From assembly GCF_017876315.1 (NCBI RefSeq), contig NZ_JAGINU010000004.1, positions 62,001-126,000 on the forward strand: DNA of 64,000 nt. Direction: 5' to 3'. The notes below the pieces were generated by a model. It saw only the letters and a list, made by a program, of their open reading frames with translations. It made no database searches and was not told the origin of the DNA. The position numbers and the translations under genes were made by a program. Positions within the stretch are counted from its first letter, which is position 1, and every line of letters begins with the position of its first letter. Source of the DNA: Pseudonocardia parietis. GTDB lineage: Bacteria; Actinomycetota; Actinomycetes; Mycobacteriales; Pseudonocardiaceae. Below are positions 43,239 through 52,475 of the stretch, piece by piece.

Positions 43239-44507
43239 ATGATCAGGAGGGTGCTGAGCGTGGAGAACTGGGCGGAGATCCGCCGGTTGCGGCGGGCCGA
43301 GGGGATGCCGATCAAGGCGATTGCTCGGGTGATGGGGTGTTCGAAGAACACCGTGAAGAGCGCCCTGGCCAGCGACGAGCCGCCGCAGTACCGGCGTTCG
43401 CCGCGCGGGTCGGTGGTCGATGCGGTCGAGCCACGGATCCGGGAGTTGCTGGCGTCGTGGCCGGACATGCCGGCCACGGTGATCGCGGAACGGATCGGTT
43501 GGAGCCGGTCGGTACGGGTGCTGCGTGACCGGGTCGCCGAGCTGCGCCCGGTCTATCGGCCACCGGATCCTGCGTCGCGGACGAGCTATGGGGCGGGTGA
43601 GGTCGGGCAGTGCGATTTCTGGTTCCCCGACATCGAGGTGCCGGTCGGGTTTGGCCAGACCCGCACCGCGACCAGGTTGCCGGTGCTGGTCATGGTCTGC
43701 GGTTACTCCCGTTGGCTGTCCGCGGTGCTGGTCCCGTCGAGGTCGGCGGAGGATCTGTTCGCCGGTTGGTGGCAGCTGCTGGGCAGGCTCGACGCGGTGC
43801 CACGGATGCTGGTCTGGGACGGAGAGGCCGCGGTCGGGCGCCGCCGCGGCAAGGCCACCGTGCTCACCGGGGACGCGCACGCGTTCCGCGGAACGCTCGG
43901 GGCGAAGGTGCACATCTGCGCGCCGGCCGACCCCGAAGCCAAGGGCTTGGTGGAGCGCGCGAACGGCTATCTCGAGACCAGCTTCTTGCCCGGCCGCTCG
44001 TTCGCCTCCCCGGCGGACTTCAACACCCAGCTCGATGGCTGGCTCGCGCTGGCCAACAACCGAGTGAAACGGGTCCTGGGGTGCGCTCCGGCCGCACGGG
44101 TCGACGCGGACCGGGCGGCGATGCTGGCGCTACCGCCGGTCGCTCCGACGACGGGGTGGCGGTCCTCGCTGCGGCTGCCTCGCGATCACTACGTCCGGTT
44201 CGACTCCAACGACTACTCGGTGCACCCCGCGGTCATCGGCCGCCGGGTCGAGCTGATCGCAGGCCTGGACCGGCTCCAGGTGTTCTGCGACGGGCGCCTG
44301 GTCGCCGACCACGACCGGTGCTGGGCGCGGCATCAGAGCATCCACGACCCGGCACACGTCGACGCCGCCCGCGCCCTACGCGCCGAACACGTCGCCCGCC
44401 CGCGCCCGGTCGAGCCGGAGGTTCAGATGCGCCGCCTGTCCGACTACGACACTGCCCTGGGCCTCGACACCGACCTCAACAGCGATACCGACGGGCGGGT
44501 GGCGTGA
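43239..44507 (+). CDS. istA: IS21 transposase IstA
   Basis: About 420 residues. Helix-turn-helix ENWAEIRRLRRAEGMPIKAIARVMGCSKNTVKSAL. DDE core with VGQCDFWFPD, MLVWDGEAAVG and ADPEAKGLVERANGYLE. C-terminal DHYVRFDSNDYSVHP. I give ATG 43239; GTG 43260 with AGGAGG at 43245-43250 is an equally good start. The stop overlaps the istB ATG by one base (TGATG). The frame is intact. Confidence 0.93.
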   Translation: MIRRVLSVENWAEIRRLRRAEGMPIKAIARVMGCSKNTVKSALASDEPPQYRRSPRGSVVDAVEPRIRELLASWPDMPATVIAERIGWSRSVRVLRDRVAELRPVYRPPDPASRTSYGAGEVGQCDFWFPDIEVPVGFGQTRTATRLPVLVMVCGYSRWLSAVLVPSRSAEDLFAGWWQLLGRLDAVPRMLVWDGEAAVGRRRGKATVLTGDAHAFRGTLGAKVHICAPADPEAKGLVERANGYLETSFLPGRSFASPADFNTQLDGWLALANNRVKRVLGCAPAARVDADRAAMLALPPVAPTTGWRSSLRLPRDHYVRFDSNDYSVHPAVIGRRVELIAGLDRLQVFCDGRLVADHDRCWARHQSIHDPAHVDAARALRAEHVARPRPVEPEVQMRRLSDYDTALGLDTDLNSDTDGRVA

Positions 44508-45313
44508 TGACGGCCAAGGCCACGACCACCTCGGCGGCCGGGCGGGATCTGACCAGCGAGATCGCGTTCCTGACCCGCGCCCTGAAAGCCCCGACACTGC
44601 GTGAGTCGGTGTCGCGGCTGGCCGAGCGGGCCCGCAGCGAGAACTGGTCGCACGAAGAGTTCCTGGCCGCCTGCCTGCAACGCGAGGTCGCCGCCCGGGA
44701 ATCTCACGGCGGTGAGGGCCGGATCCGGGCCGCCCGGTTCCCGGCCCGCAAGTCGTTGGAGGAGTTCGACTTCGACCACGCCCGAGCTCTGAAGCGGGAC
44801 ACCATCGCCCACCTCGGGACGCTGGACTTCGTGACCGCGCGGGACAACGTGGTGTTCCTCGGCCCGCCCGGCACCGGCAAGACCCACCTCGCCGTCGGGC
44901 TCGCGATCCGGGCGTGTCAGGCCGGGCACCGCGTCGCGTTCGCCACCGCCTCCCAGTGGGTCGCCCGCCTCGCCGACGCCCACCACGCCGGCCGCCTGCA
45001 GACCGAGCTCGTCCGGCTCGGCCGGTTCCCGCTGCTGGTCATCGACGAGGTCGGCTACATCCCCTTCGAGGCCGAAGCAGCGAACCTGTTCTTCCAACTC
45101 GTCTCCGGACGCTACGAACGCGCCTCGCTGATCGTCACCAGCAACAAGCCCTTCGGCCGCTGGGGCGAGGTGTTCGGCGACGACGTCGTCGCCGCCGCGA
45201 TGATCGACCGCCTGGTCCACCACGCCGAGGTCATCTCCCTCAAGGGCGACAGCTACCGACTCAAGGACCGCAACCTCGGCCGCGTCCCCGCGGCCACCAC
45301 CGACGAACCATGA
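44507..45313 (+). CDS. istB: IS21 helper ATPase IstB
   Basis: A 268-residue AAA+ ATPase with Walker A GPPGTGKTH, Walker B LLVIDEVGYIPF, and VTSNKPFGRWGEVFGDD. Start ATG 44507 overlaps the istA stop. About half identical to the IstB at 10632. Intact. Confidence 0.93.
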   Translation: MTAKATTTSAAGRDLTSEIAFLTRALKAPTLRESVSRLAERARSENWSHEEFLAACLQREVAARESHGGEGRIRAARFPARKSLEEFDFDHARALKRDTIAHLGTLDFVTARDNVVFLGPPGTGKTHLAVGLAIRACQAGHRVAFATASQWVARLADAHHAGRLQTELVRLGRFPLLVIDEVGYIPFEAEAANLFFQLVSGRYERASLIVTSNKPFGRWGEVFGDDVVAAAMIDRLVHHAEVISLKGDSYRLKDRNLGRVPAATTDEP

Positions 45314-47038
45314 CCGACCAAGGGGGTCAGTTTTCAACTTCCGGGAAGGGGTCAGTTTTCAGCTGCCGTTGACAGCTGGGCGGGAATCTGATGTCCGTGC
45401 GCTCGGAGCCCCGGAGGACTTGAGTGTGGCGTGACGCTGCTGCGCTGGGCTGAGTCGGGGCAGGGGCCGTAAACGGCGTTTACATCCGCACGCGGTCGTG
45501 CCGTCGTCCCGGGGCGGACTGCAACGACGCCATGTTGTTTCGATTGCCCTTGGTGTCGCGCGGCCGCGACCACGGGTCGAGATCGCGGCCGCGTCAGCCC
45601 CGGCCCGGACGGCACCGCACACAGCGACCGGCCGGAGCCCGTTGGCACTGCACCACCCCGAGTCGTGTCAACGACAACTCGCCTCGGCCGCCTCGACGAG
45701 CGATGCCCCCGCCGGGCGCGAGACCCGCCACGGCGGACTGAGGCCGTCGGCTTGCCGAGTCCTGATCGCGCGGGTCCTACCGCAGCTGTAAACGCCGTTT
45801 ATCCCCGCGGGCGGCCACGGTCTGCCTGTGCCCAAGCCGCAGAGGTGTAGTGAACCGGATCGCGAGCTCGTCAGGGTGTCGACGCAGCCGACACCCAGGC
45901 ACGAGCCGCAACCCGGGCCGCAGCCGCTCCCGAGCCGCGGCGGCGCCGGCGTCCCGCAGCCGGGAGACGGCGCACCGTCGCCGCTGCGGGGTAAACGCCG
46001 TTTACTCCCCGGCCCGCGGAGCGACTCCGTGCTGAACTCCGACCCCGACTCCAGGGATGATCAGCATGAACTCCGGTGAACCGCCGCTGGAGCCGTAGGG
46101 CCGACGGCCGGGCGAGCGGGGAAAGCGATACCCGAATGCCCGGCGCGGTGGACAGCGTCGGTCCGGACCGGCGCCGGCTGCTTCGGGCGGAGCCGGTGTA
46201 GAGGCTGTAAACGGCGTTTACCCCCCATGCGACGGGCCTTGCCTTCGGCCCCGCCCTGGGTAGCACGCGCCCCTACCGTTTGCGACGGCCCGTGGTGTCG
46301 CGTGGCCGCGGCACAGTCGGGGCCGCGACCGCGTTGGCCTGGCCTGGAGCGCGCCGGAGTACTGGCGCGCGGCGGAGAGTATCCGGCCGGGGCGGGACGC
46401 CATGGCCTGCGTGGTGGACTGTGGCGGTCCGCGCGGGGCCCGCCTCTGCTGCCAGCGGATGCCCGTCGACGTGCCGGGTGCGGGACAGGATCGTCTCCCA
46501 CCGCAGCTGTAAACGCCGTTTACCCCCCGCTGGTGGCTGCGATCGTCTTCGCGACTCGGCTGCGGCGTCGTGTCGAGAACAGGTCCCGGACCGTGCCTCC
46601 TCGGCGCCCGCATAGCCCTCGACTCCAGGCCCCTCTCCTGCGTGCGGCGCACCTGGTGTGCGCCACGAAAGCCTCGTCGACAGGTACGCCCGCGGCACAC
46701 CCGATGTGTGCGGGACACTCCGCGGCCCCGCGGTCGGCTCGCGAGCCGGCGGTTCCGGCGGAGGCGAGCGAGGACTTGAGCTGGATACCGGCTGAGCAAC
46801 GCCCGTCCGGGACCAGCGGCCTCCCCGGGCAGGCGGACCGTGCGGTGGTCTGTGCCGGACGGCGCGGCTCTGTCGGTGCTCGGGACCGTGCCGGCAGCAC
46901 CGAGCGTGATGGTCACACTGATGCCTGGGCCGGGGAGGGGCGGTGACATGCGCGGGTCGGCGCCCGATCCGGCCTGGCGGGGCTCGGTCGGCGCGTAAAC
47001 GGCGTTTACCCACGTTCCTCCGGATCCCGGGCGTGGTG

Positions 47039-47721
47039 TCAGAGCCCGAGCCGGCGGGTCGGGTTGTCGTTCCAGACGGTGCCTTCGTCGATGTACCCGC
47101 GCATCGCGGTGGCCGACCGCCAGCGGCTGTGGCGCATCAAAGCCACCTCCGGCGTGCCGGCGGCGTAGGCGGTGGTGGCGAACCCGCGCCGCAACAAGTG
47201 CCCCGCCCAGTGCCCACCGAGGCCGGCCGCGGCCGCGCGGTCGGCGACGATCCGGGCGATGGACCGCGCGGACAGCGACCTTCCGAGGTTGCCCCACCGG
47301 TCCACCCGCACGAACGCCCCTCCACCGCGGCCGGGGTAAACGCCGTTTACGCCCGGCCGCCGTCCCGCGGCGAGAGAGCGCGGGACGGTGCCGTAGGCGA
47401 GCCCGGCGGGTGTAGCCGGTGGCCTCCTGGCCGGTCTTGGAGGCGGCGGCGGCGCACCAGCGTTCGAAGGCGGCCATGTCCGTGCCATAGGCGCGCCACG
47501 TGCTCCGCCCGCGCGGCCCGCGCATAGTCCCCGATCTGATCGTCTAGCACCGCGGCTAGACGATCGGGTGGCTGCTCCACCCCCGTCAGCGGCCCCACGC
47601 CTGTCGACATCTCGGGCGGTAGCTCGCCCTCCGCGGATGCGTCGTCAAGATGCGTATCGATGTCGTCGCGAGACGAATCAGACGGCGTCGGCGGCTCCAT
47701 CCCGGACCCACCCCCGACCAT
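47039..47721 (-). pseudogene. Tyrosine recombinase remnant with palindrome site 22 at the deletion junction
   Basis: On the minus strand an N-terminal piece begins at 47721 (LTGVEQPPDRLAAVLDDQIGDYA). It continues in a second frame as STWRAYGTDMAAFERWCAAAASKTG, the core-binding domain. The C-terminal piece in a third frame (47039 to about 47330) reads GGGAFVRVDRWGNLGRSLSARSIARIVADRAAAAGL, HLLRRGFATTAYAAGTPEVALMRHSRW and MRGYIDEGTVWNDNPTRRLGL, which holds the HxxR and active-site Tyr. The middle, including the first catalytic Arg, is missing. Palindrome 47336-47350 lies exactly at that gap and is read as VNGVY. Confidence 0.8.
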
Positions 47722-47888
47722 GGGGACCCTGTCATAAGGACGCCGCCATTATCAATGATCTCGGTGAGCGTAGCAGCCGGCAAGGGGGCGTTTCCGGACA
47801 TCAGCGTGGCAATCAAACAAACGTTCGATCCGTCACGTGATCGTCCATGCCATCAAGAGCATTGTCCTGGGAAGTACGAGCATCGTCG

Positions 47889-48299
47889 TCAGGCCGTGGA
47901 GGGGGGACCGGGAGCGACGGGCTCGTCGGTGACCTGCTCCCGGCGCCCGGACGTGGCATCTGCGCGCCATTGGTCGATCAGGGACTGCTTGAAGCGGTGG
48001 TTGACCGGCACGGGGACATCCCGGGCCTCGGCCCACTGGCGGAGCTGATCCCGCTCCGCAGCCGTCAGGCCGGTGCTCGTTGAGGCTCGCTTGCGGGGCT
48101 TGCGCGGAGCCGATTCGGGGTACGGTAGCGATCCGGCGTCGGGGACCGAGGCCTCCATCCGCCCGGCCTCGATCAGGCGCCGGTACTCGCTGCCGGCGAG
48201 GTCGATCGCGATCCGCATCTGATCGATGTGGATCTCGTGCGATTCGACGTCGTTCTCGGTTCCGGTGATGTCACAGAATCGGATCTGACGGATGCCCAT
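47889..48299 (-). CDS. Lsr2-like nucleoid-associated protein
   Basis: A 136-residue protein. The N-terminal part (IRFCDITGTENDVESHEIHIDQMRIAIDLAGSEYRRL) replaces the usual Lsr2 dimer domain. The C-terminal part TGLTAAERDQLRQWAEARDVPVPVNHRFKQSLIDQW matches the Lsr2 DNA-binding domain layout of two helices joined by a loop. The usual RGR AT-hook-like loop is changed (VNHRF). Plasmid Lsr2 paralogues silence AT-rich or foreign genes. ATG at 48299. It is followed, 3 bp apart, by the gene at 48303 upstream on the same strand. Confidence 0.65.
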   Translation of the reverse strand: MGIRQIRFCDITGTENDVESHEIHIDQMRIAIDLAGSEYRRLIEAGRMEASVPDAGSLPYPESAPRKPRKRASTSTGLTAAERDQLRQWAEARDVPVPVNHRFKQSLIDQWRADATSGRREQVTDEPVAPGPPSTA

Positions 48300-48302
48300 C
48301 GC

Positions 48303-48797
48303 TCAGCCCTTCTCGTCCTTGCTCGCGCGGGTGGCCGCCTTGCGCAGGGCGGTGAGGGTCTGACCCGACAGCGCCTTGGACGCGACCGAGTCACCGATCT
48401 GGCGTGGGGTCATGTGCCCGCGGCCGGACGGCGCCAGGTAGGTCTGGCCGTCGGCCCCGGTGCGGTACTCCAGATGGGAGGCGACCCGCCGGAACCGGGT
48501 ACGGCGACCGGCACCGCGGAAGCCCTCCCACTTCTCGACCTTGACGGCGAGCTCGCAGCAGGTGCAGGTCAGCCTCCGTAGCAGCAACCCGTCGTCGTCC
48601 ACACCGGTGAAGTGGATGCCGGCCTGCCGGATGGTCGGGAACAGGTGCCGCCCGCGCTCGCGACAAGCCAGTACCTCGTCCGAGACCCGGTCGACGTACA
48701 GATCGACATCCTCGTCGGAGGCCCGGTTCCAGCCGGAGTCGGTCTGCTGCTCGCCCTGAATTGATTGGGGCGTCGCACTCATGTTCTCGTCGGCCAC
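48303..48797 (-). CDS. Hypothetical protein, 164 aa, operon with the Lsr2-like gene
   Basis: Starts MADENMSATPQSIQGEQQTDSGWNRASDEDVDLYVDRV. Has a CTCCEL cluster near residue 80 with further Cys upstream (VLACRERG). The middle (KVEKWEGFRGAGRRTRFRRVASHLEYRTG) is basic. Its stop is 3 bp before the Lsr2-like start, so the two are co-transcribed, and AGGAGAAG precedes its ATG. No family recognised. Confidence 0.6.
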   Translation of the reverse strand: MADENMSATPQSIQGEQQTDSGWNRASDEDVDLYVDRVSDEVLACRERGRHLFPTIRQAGIHFTGVDDDGLLLRRLTCTCCELAVKVEKWEGFRGAGRRTRFRRVASHLEYRTGADGQTYLAPSGRGHMTPRQIGDSVASKALSGQTLTALRKAATRASKDEKG

Positions 48798-49373
48798 CGG
48801 CAGCTTCTCCTTCTAACTAGGACACGTCGACAAGTCGCAGGGTAGCTGCGTTATCTGTACCCCGTGGGGCGCGCCATTCGTCGTATTCCCCACGTCGCCG
48901 ACCGCACCACCGGGCTCCACCAAGGCCGAGCTCCTGACCGCGCGCTCGGCAGACGGCGAAGACGACACCACTGCGCATCCGCAGTGGCCGCCAGCAGCAG
49001 AGCCATCGGGCGAGCTTGCCTAACACCGGGCCCGTGAAGATCCGCGGGTTTCCGCTCGCCCGCACCTGCAGGCGGTGGCCGATGGGTCACCGTGCGGGCC
49101 GCGGGGACCGACCGGGATAGGAACGACCAGCCCGATGAAGTCCCGCCACGCCACCCGGCCCAGGCCCCGAGGCCCGGAACGTCAACCGACCGGTCGTGGC
49201 CGACCGCGTGGGCATGGGCGGGGTGTCGCCGAGCTGGATACGGCGATCCGAGGCGGGCGGGCGATCACCCGTCGGGCGTTCATGCGCGTGCGTGGTGGCG
49301 TGTCGATTCGCGATCGTGATCCGGTCGGTCCGATCGGGCCGGACCGGGCGTGCGGCGCGGTGTACTGGCACGC
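48798..49373. other. Gene-free stretch
   Basis: About 575 bp. A minus-strand frame at 48817-49065 encodes an 82-residue basic peptide, but it lacks a ribosome binding site and I do not call it. No strong repeat. Probably holds divergent promoters for 48797 (minus) and 49374 (plus). Confidence 0.35.
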
Positions 49374-49679
49374 ATGGACGACAGTGAACGACGCCGCCGA
49401 CTGGTCGAGGCGGGGCATCCGGCGGTGACGGACCCGTGGAGCGTGCGGGCCGAGGGGCCGCGTGCTCTGATTCGTCCCGTGGAGATCGAACACACTCAGG
49501 TGGTCACGGCGCGCGCGGTGATGCGAGCGCGCATGGAGGACAAGTCGAAGAAGGCGCTGGATGCGCACATCGCTGAGCGGCACGCGGACGGTTGGCTCAT
49601 GCAGCACTACAGCACGTCTGCTGCGTCCTATGGCGGGCCGCCGGAGGTGTACCACGACTTCATCTGGCGCCGTCCCTGA
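49374..49679 (+). CDS. Hypothetical protein, 101 aa
   Basis: ATG 49374 starts MDDSERRRRLVEAGHPAVTDPWSVRAEGP. A helical middle (VVTARAVMRARMEDKSKKALDAHIAERH) is followed by WLMQHYSTSAASYGGPPEVYHDFIWRRP. No signal peptide. An upstream in-frame GTG cannot be excluded. Function unknown. The following 390 bp (49680-50069) hold no convincing gene. Confidence 0.5.
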   Translation: MDDSERRRRLVEAGHPAVTDPWSVRAEGPRALIRPVEIEHTQVVTARAVMRARMEDKSKKALDAHIAERHADGWLMQHYSTSAASYGGPPEVYHDFIWRRP

Positions 49680-50069
49680 CGATGCTGGTCGTCGTGCCCG
49701 CTGGCGCGGACGGGTGCTGACCGCGAAAGGTAGGCGGTGTCGCCGGGCCTACACACCGGAAGCGGCGGACGGGTCGGACGGGTGGGCGGAGCTGGGCGCG
49801 CCGGGGGCGATCCACCGCAGATCGTGGGCACGGACGTGGGGTATCGCGTGCACCGATGGGACTGAGATTCCCGCAGGTCAGGCCCCGGGATGGCGAACAG
49901 GTGGAGACCGTCAGGCCGGACCATGGGTCAGTGCAGACCTCGCGTCTCGACACGCGGACGCCGGCAGGCTTCACTTCCGCACCGTGGATTGAGACTTACG
50001 ATAATCTGGACTTATCTGACCAGTCGCCGGGTGCCCGCCCGGCCTCCCGGTCGAGGAAAGGGGCTGCTG

Positions 50070-51314
50070 ATGGGCGCGGACGCCGCCGCAGACGACGACG
50101 AGGACGCAGTCGTGGGGCCGGCCGCCCGCGTCGGCCGCGGCGAGGCGGCGGCCGAGTGCGGGGTCGCCGCGCAGCGAGCGGCCGCGCTCGCCGCGCTGGC
50201 CGCGCGGGCGGACACGCACGCGACCGCGGCGCGGGCGCCGCGCACCCGGCGCGCCTACGCCACCGACTGGGCACACTTCACCGGATGGTGCGCCACCGCC
50301 GGGCGGGACGCGCTCCCGGCCGGGGTGGACACGGTGCGGCTCTACCTGGCCGACCTGGAGGCCATCCGCGACCCGGACGGCTCGGCGATGTTCTCGCCCG
50401 CGACCATGGCGCGGCGCCTGGCCGCGATCGCCGCGGCCCACCGCGACGCCGGGCACCCGTCCCCGACCCGGGACCCGGCCGTGGGCGCGGTCCTGACCGG
50501 GATCAAGCGGACCCGCGCCCACACCACCCACCAGATGCGCCCGCTCCTCCTGGATGACGTCCGCACCCTGCTGTCGGGGATGGAGTACGGCACGTGGCCG
50601 GGCGGGCTCACCGCGGCCCGCGACGCGGTCGTGCTCCTGGCCGGGTTCGCCGGCGCACTGCGCCGCGGCGAGCTCGCCGCCCTCACCGTGGGGGACCTGA
50701 CCTTCCACCCCGCCGACGGGCTGCACGTGCGGATCCGGTCGTCCAAGACCGACCAGGACGCCCGCGGCGCCACCATCGTCCTTCCCTATGGCCGATACGC
50801 CGGGACGTGTCCGCCGTGTGCGGTGCTGCGCTGGCTGCGGCTGCTCGAGGCTGCACCCCGGGGCCGGGCCACCCTGATGCGCGCCGTCCTGACCACCCCG
50901 GCATGGACCGATCAGGACCACCTCTACCCACACCCTGACGCCGACGACGCCCCGGAGACCGGCATGGATCGACCGGCGAGAAACGCCTCGGGCGCTCACG
51001 CGCCGGTGCCGACGCTGCCGGACGCCGCGCCACTGCTGCGCGCGATCCGCCGCGGCGCCACCCTGACCGACACCCCGATCACCGGCGACGCCCTGCACGC
51101 GATGATCCGCCGCCGCGCCCAGTCCGCCGGGCTGCCCGGCCCGGTCGGGTTCCACTCGCTGCGGGCCGGGTTCGTCACCACCGCCCGCCGCGCCGGCGCC
51201 GATCACCGCGCCGTACGCCGCCAAACCCGCCACACCAGCGACGCCACGGTCGAGACCTACGACCGCGACCACGCACCCCTCCTCGGGAACGCCGTCACCC
51301 GGCTCGGGCTATGA
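50070..51314 (+). CDS. Tyrosine recombinase/integrase
   Basis: A 414-residue recombinase. SAM-like core-binding domain RRAYATDWAHFTGWCATAGRDALPAGVDTVRLYLADLEA. Catalytic Arg in GALRRGELAAL. HxLR in FHSLRAGFVTTARR. Later ATVETYDRD with the nucleophile Tyr. ATG 50070 follows GAGGAAAGGGG. Its ATGA overlap with the next gene means a two-gene operon. It belongs to the same subfamily as the remnant at 47039. A role in multimer resolution or element integration is likely. No core site can be named. Confidence 0.9.
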   Translation: MGADAAADDDEDAVVGPAARVGRGEAAAECGVAAQRAAALAALAARADTHATAARAPRTRRAYATDWAHFTGWCATAGRDALPAGVDTVRLYLADLEAIRDPDGSAMFSPATMARRLAAIAAAHRDAGHPSPTRDPAVGAVLTGIKRTRAHTTHQMRPLLLDDVRTLLSGMEYGTWPGGLTAARDAVVLLAGFAGALRRGELAALTVGDLTFHPADGLHVRIRSSKTDQDARGATIVLPYGRYAGTCPPCAVLRWLRLLEAAPRGRATLMRAVLTTPAWTDQDHLYPHPDADDAPETGMDRPARNASGAHAPVPTLPDAAPLLRAIRRGATLTDTPITGDALHAMIRRRAQSAGLPGPVGFHSLRAGFVTTARRAGADHRAVRRQTRHTSDATVETYDRDHAPLLGNAVTRLGL

Positions 51315-52288
51315 ATCCCCACGCCACGCCCGGCTCCGGGGCGACAACTCCACAGCCAGCGGCGCTGCGAGACACGGTCGCGCCGGGCTATGCGGGGGAG
51401 TGGGCGCTGTTCTGCGACTACACCACCGCCACCGGCCAACCCACGCTGCCGACCACCGTGGACGCCCTGACCGGGTTCTTCACCGCGCTCCCGGCCCGCC
51501 CGGCGACGCTGGCCCGACGGGTACGGGCCATCGCCGCCGCCCACCGGCGCGCCGGCCACCTACTGTCCCGCCCGGACGACGGGCCCGCCGCACTCGCGCC
51601 CCCACCGACGCCACAGCAACGCTGGGCCGAGGCGAGCTCGCTGATCGCCGCCTGCCCTACCCGGGGCTGGCCCCACGGCCTGCACGGCCGCCGCGACGCC
51701 TTCCTCATCGTGGCGATCGTCGGCCTCGACTTGCCCCATCGCGCTGCCCGAGCCCTGCAACCGGACGCGGTCACCGTCGCCGACTCCTGCAGCGAGAACG
51801 CCGAAGACCAGATCTCGGTCGCCGGCCAGGACGTGCCCACCGATCCGGACCCGCGAGCGTGCCCGGCCTGCGCGGTGGTGCGCTGGCTCGACACACTGGG
51901 CATCCTCGACGGGCTGGGTCGCGGCTCGGCCCGCATGGACCTCACCGCCGCCCACACCCCCACCCACGACAGCAACCACCAACACCACCCTTCTGCCCCG
52001 CACCGCTGGCGCCACGCCGCAACCCTGCTCCCCGCCATCGACCAGCACGGCTGGCACGACGACTACCGCCCCATGACCACCCGCACCATCCGCACCATCC
52101 GCACCCGACTCGCCCGCGCGAGAGACCAAGCACGCCAGGCCACCAGTGCGAGCACCGCATCTGACGCCGTCTCCAGCAGTGACAGTGACTCGCCACAACC
52201 ACCAGCCACCACGACGACAACGGCCCACGAGCCTAATGGGGGCCCGCCGTCGCCACCTGATCTTGGTTGGGAGGGTCGGCGTCCGTAG
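51311..52288 (+). CDS. Degenerate tyrosine-recombinase partner protein
   Basis: A 325-residue product whose start overlaps the recombinase stop (ATGA). Residues 20-85 repeat the core-binding pattern (APGYAGEWALFCDYTTATGQPTLPTTVDALTGFF, then VRAIAAAHRRAGH). Residues 110-190 resemble the beginning of a catalytic domain (RRDAFLIVAIVGLDLPHRAARAL and CPACAVVRWLDTLG). The catalytic Arg-His-Tyr set is absent and the last 70 residues are Ser/Thr/Pro-rich. It may regulate or assist the upstream recombinase. Function inferred. Confidence 0.65.
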   Translation: MNPHATPGSGATTPQPAALRDTVAPGYAGEWALFCDYTTATGQPTLPTTVDALTGFFTALPARPATLARRVRAIAAAHRRAGHLLSRPDDGPAALAPPPTPQQRWAEASSLIAACPTRGWPHGLHGRRDAFLIVAIVGLDLPHRAARALQPDAVTVADSCSENAEDQISVAGQDVPTDPDPRACPACAVVRWLDTLGILDGLGRGSARMDLTAAHTPTHDSNHQHHPSAPHRWRHAATLLPAIDQHGWHDDYRPMTTRTIRTIRTRLARARDQARQATSASTASDAVSSSDSDSPQPPATTTTTAHEPNGGPPSPPDLGWEGRRP

Positions 52289-52475
52289 CCGCCGGTCCGG
52301 TGAGCACTTGTTGAGCCTGAGGCCCGTGAGGGATCTCTTCTCTGAGACCGTGCCCCGGCCGGTGGGCGGGAGGACAGAGACCGCTGATGGGATGGCGTGC
52401 CCGCCACGGCGTGGCGTGAGCACTGATCCATTAGGCCGCCGGCGTTCCTCTCGCGGCTACTCCCGTTGTCGATCG

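Larger units (their letters stand above)
43181..45374 (+). mobile_element. IS21-family insertion sequence inside the palindrome array
   Basis: 2194 bp, TG to CA. Inverted ends TGTCGGCGGCATCTGAAAAC (43181) and, on the complement of the right end, TGTCAACGGCAGCTGAAAAC (45374). They are followed by the CTGACCCC repeats, which recur internally. A 5-bp target duplication GCTGG flanks it (43176-43180 and 45375-45379). Removal rejoins sites 15 and 16 at 265 bp, the normal spacing of the array. It is a different element from the IS21 at 10563 and lies in the opposite orientation. Confidence 0.95.
37829..47350. repeat. Array of 22 partition-type palindromes, consensus GTAAACGSCGTTTAC
   Basis: Sites of 15 bp start at 37829, 38656, 39743, 39843, 40108, 40360, 40633, 41124, 41398, 41719, 42042, 42351, 42607, 42774, 43005, 45469, 45788, 45991, 46207, 46509, 46995 and 47336. 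Four begin ATAAAC (40633, 41719, 42351, 43005), one ends TTTAT (45788), and one is GTGAACGGCGTTCAC (42607). Most spacings from site 4 on are 200-340 bp. From 39770 to 47000 there is no convincing gene apart from the IS21. Between sites the DNA is diverged but partly repeated (for example 41339-41415 with 45420-45486, and 41138-41310 with 43019-43180). Palindromes are far better conserved than spacers, which implies selection on them. Best reading: an extended ParB centromere. Confidence 0.88.

Noticed and set aside
39770..47000. Many long open frames on both strands across the palindrome array, some with recurring KRRL or VNGVY
   Set aside because: The recurring peptides are just the palindrome read in different frames. 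Frames overlap on both strands, lack ribosome binding sites and show no family motif. High GC makes long chance frames common. Only the IS21 genes are real here.
37829..47350. CRISPR array
   Set aside because: Repeats are 15-bp palindromes spaced mostly 200-340 bp apart with diverged, partly homologous spacers, and no cas genes are present.
37829..47350. Integron or cassette array with palindromes as recombination sites
   Set aside because: Spacers hold no genes and resemble one another, unlike cassettes. Sites are almost invariant and begin within parAB, which fits protein binding better.
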